This document shows, in pieces, positions 43,333-55,260 of a stretch of DNA of 64,000 bases. Each line of letters opens with the position of its first letter. Within the stretch, counting starts at the first letter, position 1. The stretch comes from Periplaneta americana. Lineage: Eukaryota; Arthropoda; Insecta; Blattodea; Blattidae. The position numbers were made by a program, and so were the translations under genes. Below the pieces are notes generated by a model. That model was not told the origin of the DNA. It worked only from the letters and a program-made list of their open reading frames with translations, and did not search any database. The stretch lies in the NCBI RefSeq assembly GCF_040183065.1, contig NC_091121.1, positions 61,350,287-61,414,286 of the forward strand. Direction: 5' to 3'.

Positions 43333-43499
43333 AATCGGACTCATGAATAATTTCGAGGGAAAAATTGTTCCGGAGCCGGGTATCGAACCCGGGACCTTTG
43401 GTTCGATACCCGGCTCCGGAACAATTTTTCCCTCGAAATTATTCAAATCAACTTTACAGGGAGTTATACCTGAAATCTTGATTTGCAATCGGACTCATG
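43333..43499. mobile_element. Palindromic tRNA-SINE fragment flanked by 13-bp duplication
   Basis: 43345-43389 and 43400-43444 are perfect 45-bp inverted arms around a 10-bp spacer. Each arm holds a B-box-like GGTTCGATACCCGG followed by CTCCGGAACAATTTTTCCC, the junction also seen in SINE family C (27822). AATCGGACTCATG occurs at 43333-43345 and 43487-43499, consistent with a target-site duplication around the whole insertion. It looks like a snap-back cDNA or head-to-head SINE integration. Confidence 0.75.
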
Positions 43500-43990
43500 T
43501 TTGTATGAAGTTTTTGCTCAGAATGTCTTCGGAAATAAGCTCCGTTATTGACGATAACTCCTCGTGAAACACAATATATTATATACCCTTCGGACAAGCA
43601 GGAACCTGTGGGATTTTCTGTGCCTCTTAGGCAATATGAGTCGCTTAGATCTCTACAGCAGAGCATGGAGGCTCTGACGTCACGCAAACTCAGAAGATGC
43701 CACATTTTAACGAATCGGAGAAATTGTGGAAAGTGTCGTTAATTGCGTGATGCAAGTCATTAGGTTTATTTCTAAATTATTCATTTCTAGATTGATCATA
43801 TGTTTAATTTGACGAGATTTGGATAGAAACAGCAATGATCAACATAGACAGGTTTTACAGTATGTTATAACTTCGAAGGTAACTTTCTGCGAAAGAGATA
43901 GAGGTACTTTTTTTGTAATATCGAAATATGCTTACTTTCAATCCTTGAAATGATTAAACTGAAAACGTGTTACCGCTCTTTCGTAGGATT
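43500..43990. other. No feature recognised
   Basis: Nothing recognised. Confidence 0.4.
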
Positions 43991-44698
43991 ACCGTATTTA
44001 CTCGAAAATAAGGCTCTCATTTTTTACCAGATTTTTGTTTTTAAATTTGGGAGGGTCTTATATTCGCATCGGGTCTTAAAATCGAGTATATAGAAACATG
44101 AAAATGCAATTTGAGGACTTGGATTGTAACTAAGTAAAGATTATTGTATTGTACTAACACAGAATAAATCTAAAGATATTTAGATGTCTAAATTTACATA
44201 ACTAGGTATTTAACGGTTATTTAATAAAACAAATCACAAAATTCATTTTCTTATGCAGTATCTGAATAGCTCAAGACACTTGAAGGCACTATTCCACTCA
44301 AGCACAAGACTACCGATAGCTACTGATTTTATGAGCTGTAATACTGAAAGGCATGATCAGGTAGAAAGCATAAACGGAACGGCCAGCTTCTGTACTCCTG
44401 CGATCTCATTGTTTTCGCTAAAATTTACTGAAAAAGGGTGAAGTCTGTCCTTGGGCTGAACCCAACGGTATCCCACGTACCTTTATTGACTTAGGGACCT
44501 ATTGTATTCTCTTGACAACGATTTTCTGAAAAACTTACAGTTCCTGTCTCACTTAGAATACGGCACTAGAAATTTATTACCGGTATTTTCTTATGGATCT
44601 AATATTCGCATGCAAGATATTTTTATAAAAGAATACTTTAAAAAATCAGGAGTTTCTTATAAATAATCGATGGGGTGTTATTTTCGAGTAAATACAAC
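43991..44698. mobile_element. 0.7-kb inverted-repeat transposon, no transposase
   Basis: GTATTTACTCGAAAATAA at 43994-44011 is the exact reverse complement of 44678-44695. Just inside, the left arm has GGGTCTTA..ATCGAGT iterations (44048-44080). No ORF of note. The CGTATTTACTCG..ATAA end type occurs on non-autonomous elements in many animals; superfamily unresolved. Confidence 0.65.
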
Positions 44699-45581
44699 AC
44701 TTCCTGCTTCGTCGGGTTAAAAAATTGGAAACTAATATATGGCAGTGTGCAAATGAATTTTCCTTGAAATGTTTATAATTTAAGGGTTGGCGCTAGTTTT
44801 AGTAAGTTTTGTTATCGATTTGCTATTTAGGTGCTGTTGTTGTCCTTTTTCCTAAAGAGGCTGGATTATAATAAATTATGAACGGGAGTATTAAAGAAAA
44901 GCCTCTCCAAAATTATTTTTACTTGTTACAAACTTCACTTTGCTGGCCAAAATTCGAACCACGACATTCAACATACAAAGCTGTTCGAATTTCCCTGGAC
45001 TTCGGTTGAATATGTCATTAAGGAAATGTCGAAAATGAGCCTATCGAGGCGTGGAAATAACCTCCTATTGTTATTTTCTGGAGTAATTGTACAGATTCAC
45101 CAGCTCATTACATGGCATGCATTGCAGTCAACAACGTCACAAAGAACGCAAGTGGTGCTATTTGCAATGGATTACAAAGTTGTTACATGTCACAGGAACA
45201 TAAACATTAGTTATGGCATGGTTTCTTGATAACATGGGAATGCAACTGCCACGCTGCTGCAATAAACAGCTCACCTGTGCATTTGTGAAAATCGTCTAAT
45301 ACTCACTGCGTAATCAGAACACACTGTTTAGAATTGGAGATGAATATCTAGGCCTACTGTAAAAACATGCTTGAAATGTATCCGTAAATGTTTTCAGATT
45401 AAAGTTTAGGGCGTAACACCATCTGCATGAATTACTTGAAAATAAAAATTTATTGTGATAAAGTATACACATCTTATGATAAGCATTAAGAAACTAAGGT
45501 AGGCTCTTCGTCCACTCAACCAGTATAAGAACAATAGCAAATATAAAAATGACAGCAATACAGGAGCAATATACAATTAAT

Positions 45582-45584
<3 letters not shown>
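44699..45584. other. No feature recognised
   Basis: Nothing recognised. Confidence 0.4.
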
Positions 45585-45612
<28 letters not shown>

Positions 45613-45645
45613 GTAATAATAATAATAGTAGTAATAATAATAACA
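45585..45645. repeat. (AAT)n-rich microsatellite
   Basis: AATAATAAT with interspersed AGT units; lies about 130 bp from the 3' side of the next LINE fragment. Confidence 0.85.
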
Positions 45646-45779
45646 ATATCAAAATTAAGACTAGTTTAATTACATGTAATTCTAAGTGTCAAACAATATT
45701 ACAAAAATGTGAATCGAAGTAATTATTAAAATAATAGAGAAAATTTATATATTAAAAATGAAAATCATATATTACAGAA

Positions 45780-46070
45780 ATTACATTTTAAGAAGGCTCA
45801 AAGTCTAAGCTTTTGAAAGTAGTCAATGTCTGACAGCCCTTTAAGGTATGAGGAAGGGAGTTTCAGTGACGAGAAATTGAAACGGTGAATGATGAAGAGT
45901 ATTGGGAAGTGTTATGATGTATGATGAGGTATACTCAATGTGCCGGTGATCTGAGATCGAGTATTTAGGCTATGATTGGAACATAAATACACAAGACGAG
46001 ACGACAGATAACTTGGAGTTGAGGTGCGCAGAATTTGAAATGGAAGAGGGAAACAGTGTAAAGTTCTGCA
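45780..46070 (-). pseudogene. LINE RT C-terminal scrap (same family as 10088-10895)
   Basis: The minus strand yields, with frame changes, SSYTS-like sequence, then ISRHWNSLPHTLKGCQTLTT and FKSLDFEPS. This is the WNSLP..I+.C....FK+.L tail seen at 10457-10702. Confidence 0.55.
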
Positions 46071-46084
46071 ATCGTTGAGATGTA

Positions 46085-46960
46085 GATTGATTGATTGATT
46101 TAATTATTTTGACAATAATTGTAACATAAAATATAATATATATAAAAAAACTTTAGCTCGCCCCTGAAAGAGTAGAACTCGTGCTCAGGAGCGGATTCCT
46201 GAATTGAAATTAAGAAGTATATAATACAATTTGTCTTATGTCTACTATGCAATTAGAACATATAAATTTACAATTTTTCAATTTTTATAAAATCCATCCA
46301 CAATTTTTTTAATTTAATACTAGAACTATTAGAATTGACAAGATTAGGATATTTAAATATAAATGTGTTATATATTCTTGGGCCTAAGTTATTACTATGA
46401 TTAAACACTGTAGCAGTGTTGCATTTTGGTTCAAACAAACTTAAGGAATTCATACCTTTTGTTTCATAACTATGAGAATACAATTCAAAATTATTTCGAT
46501 TTCTATGTATGAATTTTGTTAATACAATATAATAAATTTGTCTTATGTTAAGAACATTAAAGTCTAAAAAAAAACAATTTTTGAGATGGAAAATCAATAC
46601 CGGTAGGTTTATGAAGACATATTGTAATTATGTTCTTCTGTAATAAATAAAGTAGATTAAAATTGGATTTAAATGAGCTACCTCATCCTGTAATTCCATA
46701 CAAAATCACTGATTGAAATAAAGTTAAGTATATTGTGCGTAATAAAATTATTGACAAGTAATTCCTCAATAAAACAAAATAATATATTATTTTGCGTAAT
46801 TTATTACAAAGGTAATTAATGTGTTGGTTCCATTTTAAATGATTGTCGAAAATTATGTGTAAATACTTAACTTCAGAGGGCTCCTTAATAAATAATCGGA
46901 CATTTACACTGTATAAGACAACAATCAGAATTATGTAATTTAATACTTAATATAGATGTA
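46085..46960 (-). pseudogene. LINE RT C-terminal domain and 3' UTR, second family
   Basis: From 46910 down: EVKYLHIIFDNHLKWNQHIN, LCNKLRKIIYYFVLLRNYLS, LRTIYLTLFQSVILYGITG, then LQKNIITICLHKP, followed (46597-46268) by HSYETKG and NLGPRIYNTFIF. These are the standard post-YADD LINE segments (KYLGI..D..LKW..HI; LY.AL..S...YGI). The 3' UTR has GAGTTCTACTCTTTCAGGGG and ends in an (AATC)n tail at 46086-46102. Several shifts, dead. Confidence 0.7.
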
Positions 46961-47039
46961 GGAGGTTTGTTACATTTTTCAGATAATGAGAATGGAATAA
47001 TTATGGTTTTATTTTATTTATGATAAATATTCGAAAAAT

Positions 47040-47175
47040 GGTAAAATACGATCATATCGTCGGATATTGTACACATATCTTACACACATATTATGAACAC
47101 ATTGTAATTTGTTTAAGAGTTCGGTGCTTAAGTCAGTGAACAACACGTCAAAGTATTTACGTAAAAGACGAAGGG
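47040..47175 (-). pseudogene. LINE RT C-terminal scrap
   Basis: The minus strand reads KYFDVLFTDLSTELLNKLQC and VHNMCVRYVYNIRRYDRILP. This is the V.LTDLS.E....LQ..QN.CVR+V.++RR.DH..P segment that precedes the tail seen in the 10088-10895 fragment. Confidence 0.6.
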
Positions 47176-47534
47176 ACAGACAGACCGACAAACCAGCAGG
47201 CAGAAGAACAGGCGTACAACCGACTTGAACACCAATTTCCTTGCTTCTTACATATCTCTTTGGCGTGTTCCTCAGTAATCGCAGTGAACTCAACAACTCA
47301 CTGTTCGTAAAGTATAAACCTGTGTGTAGGCAACACACATAACACTAATGTTAGTTGAGTTGCGGAGGCATCAGCAACAATTTGCTTGCGAAGCAACGTC
47401 CTTGGATGTCACTTCTCAGAGATCGCGCTCAGGACACAGACATGTGGCTTATCACTTATCATATTATATTTTGAAGGAATAATGTTCCCGGAAATATAAA
47501 ACAATGTATTTTCTTATTTTACATTTTATTATTA

Positions 47535-47700
47535 CATGACTTGACTGTTGTTCCTAGGTGGAACATAAGGCAGCAGTGAAGTTCCTCCAGCGTACTCTAT
47601 TGCCAGCCATCCATTTCACCTCTTTCCAGCTTTATTCCAGAAACCAATTCTCGTTTTCCTCTTCATTCCAAAAGTTGTCAACAGAGGGTCTGTCCGGCTT
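47535..47700 (-). pseudogene. LINE ORF2 extreme C-terminus
   Basis: The minus strand contains KEVKWMAGNRVRWRNFTAAL followed by CST and a stop. The W....+MA.+R..W+.F..ALC pattern is the very end of several LINE ORF2 proteins. Upstream coding sequence is not recognisable. Confidence 0.5.
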
Positions 47701-47739
47701 TCCATTACTGCTGTTTTTTTAATATATGATATTTCAGGT

Positions 47740-48139
47740 GTTCGAGTGATTGGCCCACAGCACCCTAGCATAGTAGAGGGGTTGCCTCTTCTCTGTGCCT
47801 ATGCTCACAGGGAGCTTCTAGGTGTTTTGCTCCTCTCTATATTCTTTTACGGAGTGAGATGAGACTATTCACTCCAACCCTAAGGGAAAGGGAAGGAAAA
47901 AGGATTGGGACAGGAATAAAATATGATGGGTCGTTGTGGGACATACTTCGTCTGGCTTCTCGGTTGGAGCCTGTCCGACAAGGGAGGTCCTGCTAGTAGC
48001 TAAGTTACCACCGGCATAGCCCCCAACTTCATTGAAGCACGCAAACCCCTTCACCCGCACGGACAGTGCTACGATAAGGTACCTTATGATATGCTATGAA
48101 TTAATTAAAGAAAAATATCGACGATGACCAAATAAAATA
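47740..48139. other. Unclassified, possibly repetitive
   Basis: Contains GC-richer phrases (GGCATAGCCCCCAACTTCATTG, TGAAGCACGCAAACC) with the feel of an interspersed repeat. No second copy in the window supports it. Confidence 0.3.
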
Positions 48140-48420
48140 CTCGGATGTTCTTTATTCAACTGTTTGAAGACAGATTGGACCCTCATGACACCAATAAGAC
48201 ATCCGTCATGAGGCAACTAAGCCAGGAAATAATAGGTAAGTTGGCCAGTTCTTTCCTCCTTCATTACATACATGGCTGACTAGTAACATATTACACTAAT
48301 CAGGCTTCAGATGTAGTATACAAATAATTGTTCTTCTTCTGACACATACCAAGTTAGCAGTACTTCCTGATAATAGATGTGCATATCAGCCAGAACTAGA
48401 AGTGGGGTATGCCAACGGTT
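48140..48420 (+). repeat. Family Q repeat, uninterrupted copy
   Basis: The reference copy: TCAACTGTTTGAAGACAG, CATGACACCAATAAGACATC, GTCATGAGGCAACTAAGCC, GGCCAGTTC, ACATGGCTGACTAGTAACAT, CTTCTTCTGACACATACC and CTGATAATAGATGTGCATATC. No ORF, no pol III boxes and no clear terminal repeats, so class unknown. Confidence 0.65.
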
Positions 48421-49966
48421 TGCCGTGACAACTCCGGAAAAATCATTGTGATAGATAATAGCGATTTTGTCAGAGTGTAATTTTTGCGTTCGAATGATTC
48501 TTGGCGTTTGTAAATGTTTTTTCATCACGAGCACACAGATGTTTATGTCTATCGCTCCTCTGCGAATTTAATTGATATACCGGTACCATGTCTTATATCA
48601 GCAATAGTGATTAGCGCGGCGAACATACTACAGTAAAAACAAGACACGCTCTTAGCTGTGTTATCGCGATGTGTGGGAGCATGATAAATATACACTTTCT
48701 GTTGTCCAGTGAGCCAAGAAATCCATGGCACGGTACAGCAGTTTCCTTTTGTCTTCTGGGAACAGCAATAAGGACGATTGTGAATATAGACTAAATATGG
48801 CGAGAAAAATGAATTTAATCCCGAACATGCCTATTTCAACAGTTCATTTCTTCTTCACTGAAATTGTGAACTATAGCTAATAAGTTTCAAATCTGTCTCG
48901 TCTATGGACGACCTGGGTCTCATCGTTCTGTTGGCTTGTACTGTGGTTCCTGTTCTGTTATAAATGTGTCGTCCGTTTTTAAAATTAATATTTCCTTCTA
49001 GGTCTTCGGTTATATGAAATATATTGAGATCTGCTTTTATTTGCAATTCCTATGCTTTATACTTATATAGGAACATATATTTTATTTTTCGAAAACCCTA
49101 TGCCTCGCTAAAATGGTACAACATTAACTTGCTTTATAAAAACTTCAGTAGCTCTCCCAATAGTTCGAATGTTTTACATTTGTCGTTGATCATCCGATGC
49201 GTAAGCGCATCTCAGCCAAAGTACGACTTCACCATATCTTTTTACTGTCTCTTGCATTGGATACAGACGTCATTTGTGGTTGCCCTTAACTTACGGTACA
49301 GTGACTACATGCCACTTCTAATATTTCTATTTTATGCGCCACTACGATATGGATTTTGTCCATTACCTTGTTTAAGGGTGCTTAGCCGGATACTGACAGC
49401 GATATCAGCTGGCCGAGTCCCCTTTCTTATTTTTGAAATGGACTTAGGATCATGTTTGGCGAAGTTAATATCCACTTTCAATCTATGTTCTTACTTGCCC
49501 TTTTTGGCAATGAAACAACAATCATTAGTAAATAGAAAACTAAAGATACAGAATTATGCATCTACATAGCCTATGCAAAAATATGCTAAAAGTCTAGTTA
49601 AAATTATCGTAGAAATAGAAAATCCTATATGACATAAATACTATAAAACAAAGAGCTCAGGATAGCAAGTCACTACAACATTATTTAGCAAACACTAAAT
49701 AACCATATGACGATTCAAAATGAGAAACTTCAAAACCCTTGAAATCGCTCGCAGCTAAAAAAATCTTCCAGCGTGCAATCTGAGAAACGACGTCACAACG
49801 AAACTAAACTGTAACAGCTGCTCAAAACTGGAACGTGGGGACAAATCATAAGACGTTATCAAAAGAATTGAAGAAGATAATATCATTGACACTGCCTAAA
49901 TTAGAAACTACGTTTTTTTGCGAAACTCTCTCTCTCTCTCTGTCTGTCTGTCTGTCTCTCTTTCTT

Positions 49967-50008
<42 letters not shown>

Positions 50009-50261
50009 CACACTTCTCAGCTATTATAGATGTATCTCGCAACGCCAATTTTTGGAGTTCTTCTATTTGTGCCACAAACGTTGTTAAATTTTTGTAACCT
50101 TCCTAGGAAATCATGATTCCTAAGCAATGGTATATTGCATCCCAAATTCTAAATAATTTTTAAGTTTTAAATGGTTTTCCTAATCGCTAATATTTCATAT
50201 TGTATTCAGAAATACGCATATTATGTATCTTGCCAATATTTCAAACTGCCTGTCGTCCACC
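48421..50261. other. Unassigned region with a 181-codon ORF and a compound microsatellite
   Basis: The plus ORF at 49024-49569 is the longest frame here (Cys/Tyr/Phe/Leu-rich) but matches nothing I know. The opposite strand shows GTRPADIAVSIRLSTLKQGN, more protein-like but full of stops. A compound (CT)n/(TGTC)n/(CA)n tract lies at about 49927-50008. Confidence 0.35.
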
Positions 50262-50490
50262 GCTGTGGAGTAACGACCGTGAAACGAGCGGGCATGGGTT
50301 CAAATTCAGGTTAGGATAAGTTATTTGGTTGAAATTTTTATTGCGGTCTTCCCTCACTTCATTAAGCGCAAATGCTGGACAACTTTCGGCGCTGGACCAT
50401 GGATTCATTTCGCTGACATTATCACCTTCAATTCACTCAGACGCTAGAAAAACATCGCTGTTGATAAGGCGTTGTAAAATAAATAAATGA
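50262..50490 (+). repeat. SINE family A, plus copy
   Basis: Starts CCACCGCTGTGGAGTAACG, B-box GGGTTCAAATTC, body AACTTTCGGCGCTGGACC and ATTATCACCTTCAATTCACTC, tail GTTGATAAGGCGTTGTAAAA followed by TAAATAAATGAAA. Diverged from the minus copies. Confidence 0.8.
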
Positions 50491-51512
50491 AATATAAGCC
50501 TATTGGTTTCTATCGTACATATCTATTTCCTTCTTTTACATACTCCACAACATAAGAATAACACTATTTTTTTTTTCACCAAAAATTCCGCATATACTAG
50601 GAAGGACTTAAACTCGGAGACTTCCAATTAGGAAGTCGTTGCCATAGCTGCTATGGTTGAATGTTTCATGGCTTAAAATACTCTGATAATAATTAATACA
50701 ATGGGTTACATTACAGTAGGAGAGAATTAGTATAGGCCGACGCATGTGCCTAGGTCTATTAGCTACAACCTTTTTATCTGGAATGTGTGATTCAAGATAA
50801 AGGAATTACACTGCTGTTACTCATGATGGTAACAGGTATATTGCTTCTCCGGAATCTGTGAAATATTATATATAATTGGTACCTTCGCATGACGGGTCAG
50901 ATTGGAATCCCAGAGCTTCATCCTCCATTCCAATTGTATGGACGAGCTGTATGGCTGCACAGAACGGTGCGTCGTCCTAACGTAGGTGCTCCAACAATGG
51001 GATATGCATTAGATACACGACTAATGAAATTCAAATTCCATAATATATTACACTGAACCTGCACTCTCTTGTTATATTAAAAAGAATACTCCACAAACAA
51101 GAATGGTTTCGTGGAAAACGATTAACCTGTCGACAGAACACTTATTAAGATGTACACGTTCATAAAATATAGTCGGTGAGGTGCCAGAGGGCGTTTACAT
51201 TAGTTGTTATTTTTAACCCTTTAATATCATCAAATTTCTGTTTGTTTATGGGAAAATGCAGTCACCACGGATAGCTAAAAGTGTATTTAATAAGTCATTT
51301 TCGTTAATATTACCTAAATTTTTATTGATGAGTTTCAAAATTCACTTTCCTATAAAAATAACATGAAAGAAGCATATTTATTAAATTTAATGAACAGAAC
51401 GATTTATTCTGAATTTACGTCTATTATTTTCCACATAGGTCTAAATGTTATGTTGTAATCCTCTTTACCTATTTAGATTTAAAGGCTTAAATAGGCTACA
51501 TATACGAAATGA
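50491..51512. other. No feature recognised
   Basis: Nothing recognised. Confidence 0.4.
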
Positions 51513-51760
51513 GTTTTTTAAGTAGGTTATTTAACGAGTTTGTATCAACTACGAGGTTATTTAGCGTCGATGAGATTAGTGATAGCGAGATAGTATTTGG
51601 CGAGATAAGGCCTAGGATTCGCCATAGATTACATGACATTAACCTTACGGTTGGGTAAAACCTCTGAAAAACCCCAACCAGGTAATCAGCCCAAGCGGGG
51701 ATCGAACCCGCGCCCAAGCGCAACTTCAGACCGGCAGGCAAGCGCCTTAACCGAATGAGC
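51513..51760 (-). repeat. SINE family B with imperfect 10-bp duplication
   Basis: Tail GTAGGTTATTTAACGAGTTTG, body GATAAGGCCTAGGATTCGCC and CCAACCAGGTAATCAGCC, and head with B-box complement GGGATCGAACCC and AGCTCATTCGGTTAAGGCGC on the minus strand. TACGAAATGA (51503-51512) and TACAAAATGA (51761-51770) flank it. Confidence 0.85.
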
Positions 51761-51903
51761 TACAAAATGACAAAAGATGCATTATTAGAAAAGGAGAGTA
51801 CACTTCTTAAATAGAACGAACATATTTTCAAAACAAAATTAAATATTGCATAGGAATTGTATTAATAATATTTGTTCAATTTTCTGAACCATACACTTGT
51901 TAT

Positions 51904-53535
51904 ATTGTAGGCAGGGGCGGCTCGTCCATAAGAGCTGCGGAGCTGCAGCATTCCCTGCTTTGACAGGAAAATAATAATAATATTTTTTTTAATTTGTAGA
52001 AGAATTGTTACAGCTTTTATTGGTAAGTTGCTTTATATTTCATCTGGCCGGGAATATGTACTATTATCTTATGCATAATCATTTTGCGCGTCGACTGTAT
52101 TGGAATTGACACTGCATTCAAAGTCGTCCTGGGATCTGCAGGGTGGGCAGCTCATAGAGAGTGTGTCTTGCTTGGTCAGGGGGTAGAGAGGTGAAGGGAA
52201 GCAGAGGGAAACTGCTGCTGTTAAAACCCATATTTCGCTGCAGTGGCTTGCAGAGCCAGGCCGTAAGGGAAGATCTTTCCTCCACTCCCACGTCGCCATT
52301 GTAATGCTACGTCAAATGGATTCTCTATTCCCTTGAAACTTAATGACAACATTTTTATTTTCTCTTCACATACTTATTATTGTAGAATCTTATCCGTTAA
52401 TATAACGAAATTAATATTCTTTTTTGCCTTATTGTTATGTATATATCCAGTCTCCAGTAAAACCTTAGGATTTGCCTTAACTCAAAATGATTGCACGAGT
52501 AGAATCCTTTTGATATAGCACGTAAAATACGAAAGAGACTTCTTTTCCAGTTTTAGAACATTGTTGACCATCAGTATATCTGAGTGTTGCCTTGGTGTGA
52601 CGTCTTAGTACCTTAACTTAACCAGTGCAAATGTGCAAGCATGAGAGTGTGTGAATTACAGAATATTAATTTTATTTTTCTCAACTTTCCCTCGCGGAGA
52701 AGATTGATGTAATGAAATGAAATTACAGGGTCGTCCGTTACCCGACTTAAATCTTACTCAAGCTTCATCCAGCCGAAATAGTGCATATATGTAAGGAAGT
52801 ATAACAATGAAATTTACGCTAAGCATTTGTGGTTACGTGGATGTGAACAAAAAAAATCTGTATTTTGTTTTCCTTGCCTTCTCTTCGGTGATGATACTGC
52901 ATGGACTAGGAGTGGTGTGACAGATTTAGGACATTTGCCCCTAAAAATTAAAAAGCACGAATCTTCGCAGTCTCACCTGAAAAATGTTGTTTCATTGGCT
53001 ATGTTAGGTAAAACTAATATTGCTGCGCAACTAAGTGAAATGAACAGAACAAACATTCTCAAACATAATCAAGAAATGAGAAAAAATCGTGAAATTATTT
53101 AAAAAAATATTGAATGTATCAAATTTTGTGGCCAATATGAACTTCCCCTTAGGGGACATGATGAAAAAACGATTCGAAGAAGTCTGGTGTATTTCGTGAG
53201 TCATCTAAACGAGTCTCTCACAAATCATTTGGAACATGCCACTGTTTAAAGGTAATCCCAAAACAATTCAGGATGAACTGGTAGATTGCATGTTGAGTGT
53301 CTGCCGATTTGAAATTCAGACTGAAATCGATGGTATCAGTTTTTTTAGCGATTATGGCAAATGATACCACAGACATCTCCCAACTAAGTCAGGAAGTTTT
53401 GATTTTTCGATATGTAGTGCATTTATTTTTGTGCTATACTTATTAGTAATGATATCAAGAAGTGAAATTTGTATGTACGAAAATCTACTGCAGCTCCCCC
53501 AATCCACAAGTTCACGAGCCGCCACTGATTGTAGG
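51904..53535 (+). mobile_element. hAT transposon with 8-bp target duplications
   Basis: ATTGTAGG at 51904-51911 and 53528-53535 is a perfect 8-bp duplication. The element between (51912-53527, 1616 bp) begins CAGGGGCGGCTCGT and ends in the reverse complement of CAGTGGCGGCTCGT, a 14-bp terminal repeat with one mismatch. It carries a broken hAT transposase fragment. At 1.6 kb it is well short of autonomous elements of this type, so it is an internally deleted derivative. Ends and duplication are unambiguous. Confidence 0.92.
52700..53470 (+). pseudogene. hAT transposase fragment (ZMYM1/TTF type)
   Basis: The start is recognisable as GRPLPDLNLTQASSSRN-type sequence near 52730. The open stretch 52827-53102 follows: WLRGCEQKKSVFCFPCLLFG (TTF-type zinc-finger Cys residues), then TRSGVTDLGHLPLKIKKHES and a Gln-Ser-His motif of the finger. 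After an in-frame TAA the same protein continues with KFCGQYELPLRGHDEKTIRR, FEIQTEIDGISFL and the start of the catalytic core (DTTDISQLSQEVLIFRYV, near 53360-53420), where the element is truncated. The C-terminal dimerisation domain is missing. Nonsense codons and shifts make it inactive. Confidence 0.82.
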
Positions 53536-54799
53536 ACTATATACACGGTGTCCATTTATCTTGACCACCCAAAATAACTTTGTACGCAAGCACCAAATGC
53601 GAAATTGTTTCATACAAAAGGTGTACAATTGAAAGTGAGAACCTTGTAGCATTATTTATTAATGAGATACGCGTATTAACATTGTTTCTTTAAATGACAC
53701 TGTCTGTTTATTATTCAATATTTCAATTAAGGCCGTCAAGGCTTTTTCAAAAATGTACCACAGTTGGTCATTCTGATAAACAGAACGTTAATAAACGGAA
53801 TGTTATTGGTGCCTTGAAGACATGGTTCCTGTGCATAGTATGAAGTGGTTTGACTTTATGTTGCTGTAAACAATATGTAGTATATTGCAGATGATACTCA
53901 GGGTCCCGCAACTCATTACACATAGGTTTGATTTTATTCCGCTGGACACTGAACCCATTATATTAACCAAAACTACGTGGAATGGGTTACGCGACCCTGG
54001 GTATCTGCACTATAGATAATTGTCTGTGACGTTGTTTTCTCTCTCTTTGGTCACGTGAGTATATCAAACAGACAGGGTTCTTTTCTATCTTGTCAATCTG
54101 CAGATACTCAGCGAACCTTAGCGTAGCTATCTGGCGTGGGTTGAATCACATACATCACTCAATGAACGTCGACGATCGAACGTGCATCCGTGGGATGACC
54201 AGCCAGCGCTATGGAAGGGATGGTGCTCCTGCTTTTGTTGTTATTGTGGCTCTGGCCATGAATTCAAAAGTGCGAATGTGAGAATCTCGGCGTTGCTTCT
54301 GTGCGACTTCTGAGAACCACGCACGCTGCTTGATTTATGCAATTACTTCATGTGTGAGATTTGTCATTAAAATATACACACTGCCGGTCCATAAAAAAGA
54401 GGAAACAGATGACGAAAGACACATATCATCTCACGATTCTTTTGGCCTTCAACTTGTGGCTACTACGACCGATGGCGTGTTTACAGTAGTGCGGAGCTGA
54501 AAACGTAGATCCATATCTTCGTCCATGACAATGAATTACTGCTTATTAGTGGGTCAGGATCAAGAACTAATTGTGAACCGGTCGAGTCGGGACCACCGTG
54601 CCTACCTTGTGCCACATTTCATACAGTGGAAAACAAACCGAGCAACGCATTTGGATTTTTATCTAAGAACTATGGAAACTTGTTCAGTTCTGGTATAATG
54701 GATAATTTGAGTAACACTCTAAGTCAGCGGTGACTAAAACTCGAGCTGCAGTGATTACATGCGACACACAGCCTATGAAGTAAGGAGACGGAGGAAAGG
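53536..54799. other. No gene recognised
   Basis: Starts with GTGTCCATTTATCTTGACCACC, which looks like the end of an unlisted transposon, but no partner end was found. Confidence 0.4.
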
Positions 54800-55260
54800 T
54801 ACTTGGCATGAAAACTACAATCAGTGGTGGTTCCTGCACTAACATCTTGATCAATCCTGCGGATAAAAATCTCAAGTTTTGCTGTATCAGTAATGTCACT
54901 GCCGTCATCAAGAGCCAGTGAATAATATACTACTTTTCTTGCTTCTTTTTTTTAACCTTCCTCTTGATTATAATCAGAAATTTTCTAAATTCTTCTCTCG
55001 ATACGTGGTCGAGAAATTCGTAGCTGTTCAAAATTAAAATCTTCTTATGGACCAGTTATTTAAGCTATTTTAATCATTACTCTTTTGAGAAATTCTGTTC
55101 TATTAAGAGACTTTAGAGCATGAGATATTTCAAACCCCATTAGGTAGCTGACTTCCTTACATTTATTTATCTCATCTTTCTCTTCCTGGCTATGATTTAA
55201 GACATTTCAATTCCTGGCGTTTAACAGTTCGTTGGCACATAGTATTGAATCAGATTTTCT
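54800..55260 (-). pseudogene. hAT transposase relic, GTF2IRD2-like type
   Basis: The minus strand from about 55170: SYLMGFEISHALKSLNRTEF, LKRVMIKIA, RISRPRIERRI, then RKVVYYSLALDDGSDITDTA and KLEIFIRRIDQD. This is the pattern (ASY.VA..IAK..KPF.E.EF.K.C; LS+.TV.RRI; F.YFSLALDES.D..DTAQL.IF+RG) of hAT-derived transposases resembling GTF2I repeat domain protein 2. Only the start of the catalytic core remains. A different hAT lineage from the two ZMYM1-type copies. Confidence 0.68.
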
